The notes beneath the pieces were generated by a model. The model did not search any database. It was not told the origin of the DNA and saw nothing but the letters and a program-made list of their open reading frames with translations. Position numbers and translations under genes: made by a program. This document shows, piece after piece, positions 53,454 to 61,081 of a stretch of DNA of 64,000 nt; the stretch's first letter is position 1; each line of letters starts with the position of its first letter. The stretch is from JBBQFC01 sp038321615 (lineage in GTDB: Bacteria > Bacteroidota > Bacteroidia > Flavobacteriales_D > Cryomorphaceae), in the NCBI GenBank assembly GCA_038321615.1, contig JBBQFC010000002.1, forward strand, positions 52,205 to 116,204, in the 5' to 3' direction.

Positions 53454-54212
53454 TTGAATCGATATAAGGGCTTTAATATCAATAATATATGGGCTATTGG
53501 TTTGGCCACTATTACCATTTGTTTTCTGAGCGGGCCTTCTGCTTTTGCTCAAGAGCCTGCGCGACTGCTGCTTATGAATGGAAAATACCTCGACGTCATT
53601 GGTCTAGACGATACGAGCCGCGTTGACATTACCTATCGATTTGACAAGAACTTTTACCGGCGTGAAAATGCCCAAATCAAGGCGGCGCGCAAATTAGGTG
53701 AGCCCTACAGGCCGGGTCAATCGTACACTGCCGGCGGTGAATACCCCGTGTTATGGACGGATGGAACCGCCCTACGATCCGATATTTTCTCGGCTACACC
53801 GCCTTCCGGACCAGAGAAAGTTTACTATTTCTACGACGAACCTCTGGGCAACTACCTTACCGAGCCCCAAATGCGAGCTTTTGTAATGGGCGAACGCGAT
53901 GCGCGCTATGCGGTGCGGGGCCGAGGCTGGTTTTATGCCGGACTGGCAGCGGGTTTTGGCGGAGGGTACGCCTTACAAGGCAGCGTGTTTACATTGGCCA
54001 TTCCACCTCTTTTTGCCTTGGCAGCCAAGATTCCCATTGTTAAGATAAAACCCGAAGCGATAATTGATCCGCAGTACCGCGATGATATGGATTACGCATC
54101 CGGTTATGAGAGTGTGGCGCGAAGCCGATATTTTATCCAAGGTCTTAAAGGCAGCGCCATCGGAGCCTTTCTCGGTCTATTAACCTACAGCGTGGTGGAA
54201 GCCAATAATTGA
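53454..54212 (+). CDS. Exported membrane protein of unknown function
   Basis: 252 residues starting at a TTG; no ATG precedes the signal peptide (about 1-32, 'SGPSAFA' before Gln). A soluble part follows ('RLLLMNGKYLDVIGLDDTSR', 'YYFYDEPLGNYLTEPQMRAF'), then two hydrophobic segments: about 160-180 ('GWFYAGLAAGFGGGYALQGS') and about 230-248 ('GSAIGAFLGLLTYSVVEA'). The N-terminal motif resembles the short 'nucleotide-free' beta segments of many Bacteroidota surface proteins, but I recognise no family. It is followed after 16 bases by a UbiA-like gene, with which it probably forms an operon. Confidence 0.75.
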   Translation: MNRYKGFNINNIWAIGLATITICFLSGPSAFAQEPARLLLMNGKYLDVIGLDDTSRVDITYRFDKNFYRRENAQIKAARKLGEPYRPGQSYTAGGEYPVLWTDGTALRSDIFSATPPSGPEKVYYFYDEPLGNYLTEPQMRAFVMGERDARYAVRGRGWFYAGLAAGFGGGYALQGSVFTLAIPPLFALAAKIPIVKIKPEAIIDPQYRDDMDYASGYESVARSRYFIQGLKGSAIGAFLGLLTYSVVEANN

Positions 54213-54228
54213 TATTTATTGGATTAAC

Positions 54229-55083
54229 ATGCCGACCCTACCGCCAAAAGTGCTGCAGAGAATCGAAAAGCTCGGGGTGGAAACCAATATCTATATCGCG
54301 CTTTGCGGAGCCGTGGCCGCTATACTGCCCTTTTTAGTTTTTGCTCAGCCTATACCCGTATGGTTTCCAATACTTGTAGCAGGAGGGGTTTGGTCTACGT
54401 ATACATGGCAGAAGCTGTCGCCGGCGAATAGGGCTATCCGATCGTTCCGAAGCGCTAAGGGCCTGGCCATGATCTTGGTACCCTTACTGTGCCTGGCTTT
54501 AGCATTCCGGCTTTCTTGGCTGCCTTTGGCTGCGATGTGCCTAGCGGGTATTTTGGCTGTGACTTATGTAATGCCTGTAATTCCGGGAAGCGGGCGGAAA
54601 TTAAGCCTTCGCGAGTATCCATACACCAAAATTTGGACCGTGTGGATTGTCTGGGTGCTGGTGGTTATCGCGGTTCCGCTTTTGGAGTTTTGGGATTTTC
54701 GCGGCATCGATGCCAAAATAGCCTTTACTGCTTTTCTCATTGGCCAATCCGCCTTTCTGATGGCGTTAATCATACCTTTCGATATCCGCGATCTGCGGGT
54801 AGATTCCCCCCAACAGCGCACCCTGCCTATGTGGCTCGGAGTGGAACGATCAAAAACGTTGGCGCGGAGCTGTCTTGTTTTAGCAGGTCTAAGCGTCGTG
54901 CTCATCAGTTCGATTGGAGCCATTGAGCTGCCCACGAGTTTGGCCTTGATTTTCGGAATATTCATTGCCCATCGGGTCATTCGCAGGACAACCCCCGATC
55001 GTAAAGATCGGTTTTACACAATTTTGGTCGATGGCTGTCTCGTAGTGCAACCCCTCTTGGTATTTATTACCAAGATTTTTTAA
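54229..55083 (+). CDS. UbiA-like integral membrane protein
   Basis: 284 residues with about eight membrane helices. The order of helices and the loop 'IPFDIRDLRVDSPQQRTLPM' match the second Asp-rich motif of UbiA prenyltransferases, followed by 'WLGVERSK'. The first Asp-rich motif (NDxxDxxxD) expected between helices 2 and 3 is missing; at that place the sequence is 'WSTYTWQKLSPANRAIRSFR'. So it is a UbiA-fold protein that may lack, or have changed, diphosphate/Mg binding. Such degenerate UbiA relatives are seen in Bacteroidota, but their function is unknown. Confidence 0.75.
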   Translation: MPTLPPKVLQRIEKLGVETNIYIALCGAVAAILPFLVFAQPIPVWFPILVAGGVWSTYTWQKLSPANRAIRSFRSAKGLAMILVPLLCLALAFRLSWLPLAAMCLAGILAVTYVMPVIPGSGRKLSLREYPYTKIWTVWIVWVLVVIAVPLLEFWDFRGIDAKIAFTAFLIGQSAFLMALIIPFDIRDLRVDSPQQRTLPMWLGVERSKTLARSCLVLAGLSVVLISSIGAIELPTSLALIFGIFIAHRVIRRTTPDRKDRFYTILVDGCLVVQPLLVFITKIF

Positions 55084-55338
55084 TGAGTAGTTTTTGGCCA
55101 TTGGTGTTATCGAATGAAGGGGAGGGAGCGGTAGTTTTTCTCTCAACTTTGCGAAGTTGTGCATTGCCGAAGGATTAAAACAGCCTAAACAAAATAGAGA
55201 TATGAAGGAACACCGCCTTGCCCGATGTCCGGAAATCAGGATGATTCGCTTATTTCGTAGCATTCCAGATAATGCGCTGTTTGAATTCCTCCAATTTGCT
55301 ATTTTTAGCCGGTTGAAAGTGTAAGAACTACAATAACT

Positions 55339-57273
55339 ATGGATGAGATGCGCAACCGCGTGGTGATCGAGCAAATCGCACCGAAAATCGAAGATGGTCA
55401 GTATGCTGTAAAGCGCCTTGTAGGCGATACGATACGTATCGAAGCAGATATTATTTGCGACGGCCACGACCTCATAAACGCTTGGGTTCACTACCGCACC
55501 GACGGCGATAAAAAATGGCATACCAAAGCTTTCAAAGCCCTCGGAAACGACCGTTGGGCATCGGAAATAATGCTCGAGAAGCAAGGTGGATACGCTTGGT
55601 TTATTGAAGCCTGGCCCGATTACGCTCTCAACTGGCAGCACGAGCTAAAACGAAAACTCGAAGGCGGCCTCCACGTCGATGTGGAGCTGCTCGATGGCCT
55701 CGATTACCTCGCTCATCTTAAGCCCACCACGGCAGAAGAAAAGGCCATAATCAAGAAGTGCAAAACGCTGTTTAAGCAAGCGTCGAAGTACGAAGAAGCA
55801 CTTGTGGTGGCGCAATCGCCTGTTCTAAAAGCGTTATTTGAAGCTTTCCCATTTCAAACTTTCGTAACCCGCTCGCCCGAAATGCGCATCTGGGTCGATC
55901 GACCAAAGGCTGGATTTAGCGCGTGGTACGAATTTTTCCCGCGGAGCGCGAGCAAGGAAAATGTAATGCACTCCGCATTCACCGATGCCATTGATCGATT
56001 GCCCTACGTAGCCGAAATGGGCTTCGACGTGGTGTACTTCCCACCAATCCATCCCATAGGGGAAAAGAATAGAAAAGGGAAAAATAATGCCGCGGAAGCG
56101 GCGGAAGGAGATGTCGGCTCGCCTTGGGCGATAGGCAGCCGCCTGGGCGGGCATAAAAGCACAAACCCAGATTTGGGAGATCTAAAGAGCTTTAAAACCT
56201 TTATCGCCGAAGCCAAAAAATTTGGAATCGAAGTTGCTATGGATTATGCACTTCAATGTGCTCCCGACCATCCCTACGTGAAGGAACACCCCGACTGGTT
56301 CAAATGGCGACCCGACGGTACCGTGCAATACGCCGAAAACCCGCCGAAAAAGTACCAGGACATTTTACCCATATTTTTTGAAACCGCCGATTGGGAAAAT
56401 CTTTGGAAAGAGCTCTTGAGTATTCTCTATTTTTGGATGGATGCTGGGATCAAAATCTTTCGGGTCGATAATCCGCATACCAAGCCGTTCCGCTTTTGGA
56501 AATGGCTCATTGCCGAAGTGCATAAACGCGATTCAGAGGTTATCTTCCTCTCCGAAGCTTTTACCCGCCCGAAGATTATGCACCAATTGGCCAAAGTAGG
56601 TTTTACGCATAGCTACACCTATTTTACCTGGCGCAACTCGAAAGAGGAGTTGGTGGCCTATATGCACGAAATCTGCACAGATCCATCGCGGCAGTATTTC
56701 CGACCTAACTTTTGGCCCAATACGCCAGATATTTTACCCTACGAATTGCAAGTGCCAAATGAAGCCACTTTTATTATGCGCCATTTTCTGGCTGCCACCC
56801 TCAGTTCGAATTACGGCATGTACGGCCCCGCCTACGAAAATATGGCTTACCGCGCCGTGCCCGGAAAGGAAGAATATTGGGATTCGGAAAAATACGAAGT
56901 GCAAAACCATGTGTGGAGCACGCAGGGCAAGCTGAAGCAGGTCATCAAGATTGTGAATCAATTAAGGAAACACCATCCGGCTTTTCAAGATACATTTAAT
57001 TGGGTGAATTGCCCGGTCGATAACGATTACCTTTTTGCTTATTTAAAGCAAACAGGTAGCGATGTGATGCTGTGCGTAGTAAATCTCGATACCTACCATA
57101 TACAGCGCGGTATGGTGCAAGTGCCCGTTCAAAAATTTCTTCCAGATGTAAATAAGCCATTCATAGTGAAAGATTTGCTAACCCAGGCGTCGTATACGTG
57201 GCATGGATCGACCAATTACGTTGAGATTAATCCAAATGGGCTTCCCTTCCATTGTTTTCAAATCAACATTTGA
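55339..57273 (+). CDS. glgE: Alpha-1,4-glucan:maltose-1-phosphate maltosyltransferase
   Basis: 644 residues, glycoside hydrolase family 13 subfamily 3. Transfers maltose from maltose-1-phosphate to the non-reducing end of an alpha-1,4-glucan. An N-terminal beta domain (about 1-100) and helical region precede the catalytic barrel ('WYEFFPRSASKENV', 'VVYFPPIHPIGEKNRKGKNN'). The nucleophile is Asp377 ('KIFRVDNPHTKPFRFWKWL') and the acid/base is Glu406 ('IFLSEAFTRPKIM'), both at a constant 17-residue offset from the Streptomyces enzyme. Maltokinase follows, overlapping the 3' end. This is the first gene of a four-gene glucan operon. Confidence 0.96.
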   Translation: MDEMRNRVVIEQIAPKIEDGQYAVKRLVGDTIRIEADIICDGHDLINAWVHYRTDGDKKWHTKAFKALGNDRWASEIMLEKQGGYAWFIEAWPDYALNWQHELKRKLEGGLHVDVELLDGLDYLAHLKPTTAEEKAIIKKCKTLFKQASKYEEALVVAQSPVLKALFEAFPFQTFVTRSPEMRIWVDRPKAGFSAWYEFFPRSASKENVMHSAFTDAIDRLPYVAEMGFDVVYFPPIHPIGEKNRKGKNNAAEAAEGDVGSPWAIGSRLGGHKSTNPDLGDLKSFKTFIAEAKKFGIEVAMDYALQCAPDHPYVKEHPDWFKWRPDGTVQYAENPPKKYQDILPIFFETADWENLWKELLSILYFWMDAGIKIFRVDNPHTKPFRFWKWLIAEVHKRDSEVIFLSEAFTRPKIMHQLAKVGFTHSYTYFTWRNSKEELVAYMHEICTDPSRQYFRPNFWPNTPDILPYELQVPNEATFIMRHFLAATLSSNYGMYGPAYENMAYRAVPGKEEYWDSEKYEVQNHVWSTQGKLKQVIKIVNQLRKHHPAFQDTFNWVNCPVDNDYLFAYLKQTGSDVMLCVVNLDTYHIQRGMVQVPVQKFLPDVNKPFIVKDLLTQASYTWHGSTNYVEINPNGLPFHCFQINI

Positions 57274-58904
57274 AATTGGAACCCGCAACATTAGATATCG
57301 CCAGTGATTGGAAGGAGATTTTTGATCCGGAATCGAAGGCACATTCGCAGTTTCTCGGAAAAATTTTACCCGGTTATTTGCAGGAAATGCGCTGGTTTGG
57401 GGCAAAGTCTTCTCGTATCAAGCGCTACGGAGCCGAGTATTCGCTTGCCTACGAAATAGCCGAAAACGTATGGGTCTATTTGCTTTTTGTAGAGGTAGTA
57501 TTTCAATCGTCGAATACGGAAACTTATTTCCTACCGCTCACCTACTTAAAGAAGCCTGAAACTGATCAAGGCACCGTGGCCAAACTCCTTGGAAGCAGTG
57601 GCAAGCCTATCGGTTATTTAGTTGACGCAATTTACACAAGCGCCTACCGCAAAAGTTTGTTCGACGGTATCGTTCAAAATCAAAAGGTTACTTTATCCAT
57701 CGGTCAGCTGCGCTTCTCGCGGGGTAAAGTGCTCAAGAAAAAGAGTGGGCTTACCAATATGCAAAGTGAAGTATTGCGATTGGAGCAAAGCAATTCTACC
57801 ATTGTGTACGGAGGTCGATTTTACCTTAAAATCTACCGGAAGCTATTTCGACACAACAATCCAGATTTGGAGCTTACGCGCTACTTTTCCGAGAAATCAG
57901 CCTTTCAGCATTCGCCAAACTTTGCAGGAACGGTAGAGTGGGTGCGTGCAGATTATTACAACGTTTCGCTCGGCTTGATGCAGGAGAAAGTGGTGAACCA
58001 AGGCGAAGCCTGGAACGATACGCTCGATGAGATTGAAGGCTTTTTTAAGCGGGTTGAAGAATTGGGCTACACGCTCGATGAATTGCCAAAGATCGATCTC
58101 TACAAACCCATAGCCCGCGAGCAAGTTCCTGACTACTACCAAAAACTGGTCGGTGAATCCATGCTGCGCAAGGTGGAGCTCCTGGCCACGCGCACCGCAG
58201 AAATGCATATAGCGCTCTTTGCCGAAAAAACAGATCGCCACTTCTCGCCAGAAAGCTTCACCAGCGATTATACTGTGTGGTTGCTCAATAGGGTGATGTA
58301 TATGTTCGACGCTCGTTTCAACCTCTTGGAGCAGAATATTCATAAACTGAAGGGTGAGGCATTGGAATACGCTACATTTTTTCTGGAAAATAAAGATCTG
58401 ATCAAGGATAGGCTGCTCAATTTTGATGACCAATCGCTCAATTCCTGCCGCATTCGTATCCACGGCGACTATCACCTGGGGCAGGTTTTGCTCACTGGCG
58501 ACGATTTTTGTATCCTCGATTTCGAAGGAGAACCAGAGAGCACCATTCGCGATCGAAAAGTAAAACAACCGCCCGTAAAAGATTTGGCTGGCCTATTTCG
58601 TTCGTATCATTACGCCGTATTTGCCACCGTATTTCAACGTATGAAGTCCGACTTACCCTTGGACTTCTTGATGGAAGCCGGTGGTAGGTATTACCGCCTG
58701 ATCGTTGGCGTAAGCCTGGAAGCTTATGTCAAAACGGCGATGGAAGGTGGTTTGAACATCGGATATTCTAAAGAAATTGATTTCTTGCTGCGCTATCACC
58801 TTTTGGAAAAAGCAATTTACGAATTGGGGTACGAGCTCCATGCCCGGCCCGAGTGGGTCATTATACCGCTGAAGGGCATTATACAAATTTTGAAAAATGA
58901 ATAA
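57252..58904 (+). CDS. mak: Maltokinase
   Basis: 550 residues. Phosphorylates maltose to maltose-1-phosphate, the donor for GlgE. N-terminal cap ('FLGKILPGYLQEMRWFGAKS'), then the aminoglycoside-phosphotransferase-like kinase fold with catalytic loop 'RIHGDYHLGQVLLTGDDFCI' and metal-binding 'LDFEGEPESTIRDRKVKQPP'. It is free-standing, not fused to trehalose synthase. The start may be the TTG at 57252 or the TTG at 57270, which overlaps the glgE TGA by two bases; homologues do not settle it by eye. Two bases separate it from glgB. Confidence 0.92.
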   Translation: MFSNQHLKLEPATLDIASDWKEIFDPESKAHSQFLGKILPGYLQEMRWFGAKSSRIKRYGAEYSLAYEIAENVWVYLLFVEVVFQSSNTETYFLPLTYLKKPETDQGTVAKLLGSSGKPIGYLVDAIYTSAYRKSLFDGIVQNQKVTLSIGQLRFSRGKVLKKKSGLTNMQSEVLRLEQSNSTIVYGGRFYLKIYRKLFRHNNPDLELTRYFSEKSAFQHSPNFAGTVEWVRADYYNVSLGLMQEKVVNQGEAWNDTLDEIEGFFKRVEELGYTLDELPKIDLYKPIAREQVPDYYQKLVGESMLRKVELLATRTAEMHIALFAEKTDRHFSPESFTSDYTVWLLNRVMYMFDARFNLLEQNIHKLKGEALEYATFFLENKDLIKDRLLNFDDQSLNSCRIRIHGDYHLGQVLLTGDDFCILDFEGEPESTIRDRKVKQPPVKDLAGLFRSYHYAVFATVFQRMKSDLPLDFLMEAGGRYYRLIVGVSLEAYVKTAMEGGLNIGYSKEIDFLLRYHLLEKAIYELGYELHARPEWVIIPLKGIIQILKNE

Positions 58905-58906
58905 CG

Positions 58907-61078
58907 ATGGCTACAACCGAAACCGCATTTAGCTTATTTACCGACTTCGACATTAATTTGTTCAAGGCCGGAAAACACTTTAAACTCTACGAAAAGCTGG
59001 GCTCTCATCTGGCAGAGGTCGATGGAGTTAAGGGTACTTACTTTGCGCTTTGGGCGCCCAATGCCATGTCGGTATCGGTAATTGGCAACTTCAACAAATG
59101 GAATAGCCAAGGCTATGCGCTCGCCAGCCGTTGGGATGGCAGCGGAATTTGGGAAGGGTTTTTTCCAAATATTCACGAAGGTGCCATCTATAAGTACGCC
59201 ATTCGATCGTCGGTGGGCGGTCAATACCTGGAGAAAGGCGATCCTTTTGCGCGGCAATGGGAGATTCCGCCGAGCACCGCATCGGTAGTAAAAGCGCCAA
59301 AGCCGCAATGGACCGATGGAAAATGGATGAAGGAGCGTGGCCGACACAATGCACTCGATCAACCTTGCTCCGTTTACGAAGTTCACTTAGGGTCCTGGCG
59401 GCGAAAAGCCGACGATGGCAATCGCTCGCTGACTTATCGGGAGCTCGCCGATGAGTTGGTGCCGTATGTGAAAGAATTGGGTTTCACCCACGTAGAATTT
59501 ATGCCCGTTATGGAGCACCCCTTCTTTGGCTCCTGGGGGTATCAGATTACCGGATACTTTGCTCCGACTTCCCGCTTTGGCAGCCCCGAAGATTTTGCCT
59601 TTCTTGTAGATGCCTTCCACAACGCGGGTATTGGCGTACTGCTCGATTGGGTTCCAAGCCACTTCCCGGTCGATGCGCACGGACTTTTCCGGTTTGACGG
59701 TACCGCTCTGTACGAACACGAAGATTACCGCTTGGGCTATCACCCCGATTGGAACAGTTTTATATTCAACTACGGTAGAAATGAAGTCAGGGCTTTCTTA
59801 ATTTCAAACGCCATCTACTGGTTCGAGCAGTTCCATATAGATGGAATGCGGGTAGATGCGGTGGCTTCCATGCTTTATTTAGATTACAGTCGAAAGCACG
59901 GGCAGTGGGTGCCAAATCGGTATGGCGGTCGCGAAAATCTCGATGCCATTACCCTCCTGCGCGAGCTCAACGATGCGATCTATTCAAACTTCCCCGATGT
60001 GCAATGCATAGCCGAAGAATCGACTTCCTGGCCTATGGTATCGAGACCCACTTCTCAAGGCGGGCTTGGATTCGGAATGAAGTGGATGATGGGGTGGATG
60101 AACGATGTGTTGGAATATTTCAAAGTCGATCCGCTATACAGAAGGTACCATCAGAATAAATTGACCTTTAGTTTGGTTTACGCCTTCAGCGAAAACTTTA
60201 TGCTTCCGCTTTCGCACGATGAAGTGGTGCATGGCAAAGGATCGATCTTAAGCCGTATGCCCGGCGACGAATGGCAGCGTTTTGCAAATATGCGGGTACT
60301 CTATTCGTGGATGTACACCCACCCGGGCACTAAATTGCTTTTTATGGGTAACGAATTTGGGCAGTTTTCCGAATGGAAGCACGATGAGAGCTTACTCTGG
60401 AATCTCTACCGATTTGACTTTCACAAAGGAATAGCTCGTATGGTAGGTGCGCTCAATGCGATGTACAAAGCGCGCCCTGAGCTGCATGAGCTCAACTTCG
60501 ATTACAACGGTTTCCAATGGATTGATTACAACGATACGAAGAATTGCATTCTCAGTTTTTACCGAAAGGATAAGGCTGGAAACGGTTTGGTAGTAGTCGG
60601 AAATATGTTGCCAGGATCGCACGAAGTGTATGATATCGGAGTGGACCATGCGGGCAACTATCGCGAGATATTTAATAGCGATAATGCCGATTTCGGCGGA
60701 AACGGTTTTGGCAATAGCAAACCACTCAAAACAGAGGAACGTCCCAGCCACAGCCGGGCGCATACGCTTACCATTCGCATAGCGCCGCTGGCCTTTATGG
60801 TATTTGAAGTGGTGAAAACCAAGGAGAAAATGTCCGTTAAACCGGCCAAAGCTAAATTGAGCGGAGCTCCTAAAACTAAGATCAAACCAGCTAAACCCAC
60901 CCCTGCCGCAAAGGCCCAATCAAGTAAGCCGAAAACAACCGAAAAAACTACCGCTAAAGCAAAAGCCACGCGTCCTGCCGCCACAGCGAAGAGCACTACA
61001 AAAATTGAAGTGAAGGAAGATTTGAAAGATGTGCCGTACGCTTTGAAGCGCGGCCGTCGGCCAAAACCGAATGAATAA
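58907..61078 (+). CDS. glgB: 1,4-alpha-glucan branching enzyme with basic C-terminal tail
   Basis: 723 residues. CBM48 domain at about 25-125 ('TYFALWAPNAMSVSVIGNFN'), GH13 catalytic barrel with nucleophile Asp317 ('HIDGMRVDAVASMLYLDY'), acid/base Glu370 ('CIAEESTSWPMV') and 'LSHDEVVHGKGS', then a C-terminal beta domain ending at about 635. It introduces alpha-1,6 branches into the glucan made by GlgE. The last about 87 residues are a Lys/Ala/Pro/Thr-rich tail ('KPAKAKLSGAPKTKIKPAKP', 'KTTEKTTAKAKATRPAATAK') ending in 'KRGRRPKPNE'. It resembles bacterial histone-H1-like tails and is not part of normal GlgB. Confidence 0.95.
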   Translation: MATTETAFSLFTDFDINLFKAGKHFKLYEKLGSHLAEVDGVKGTYFALWAPNAMSVSVIGNFNKWNSQGYALASRWDGSGIWEGFFPNIHEGAIYKYAIRSSVGGQYLEKGDPFARQWEIPPSTASVVKAPKPQWTDGKWMKERGRHNALDQPCSVYEVHLGSWRRKADDGNRSLTYRELADELVPYVKELGFTHVEFMPVMEHPFFGSWGYQITGYFAPTSRFGSPEDFAFLVDAFHNAGIGVLLDWVPSHFPVDAHGLFRFDGTALYEHEDYRLGYHPDWNSFIFNYGRNEVRAFLISNAIYWFEQFHIDGMRVDAVASMLYLDYSRKHGQWVPNRYGGRENLDAITLLRELNDAIYSNFPDVQCIAEESTSWPMVSRPTSQGGLGFGMKWMMGWMNDVLEYFKVDPLYRRYHQNKLTFSLVYAFSENFMLPLSHDEVVHGKGSILSRMPGDEWQRFANMRVLYSWMYTHPGTKLLFMGNEFGQFSEWKHDESLLWNLYRFDFHKGIARMVGALNAMYKARPELHELNFDYNGFQWIDYNDTKNCILSFYRKDKAGNGLVVVGNMLPGSHEVYDIGVDHAGNYREIFNSDNADFGGNGFGNSKPLKTEERPSHSRAHTLTIRIAPLAFMVFEVVKTKEKMSVKPAKAKLSGAPKTKIKPAKPTPAAKAQSSKPKTTEKTTAKAKATRPAATAKSTTKIEVKEDLKDVPYALKRGRRPKPNE

Positions 61079-61081
61079 ATC

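Noticed and set aside
57252..58904. Trehalose synthase-maltokinase fusion
   Set aside because: The protein begins directly with the maltokinase cap; no GH13 trehalose synthase domain precedes it, and the upstream gene is GlgE.
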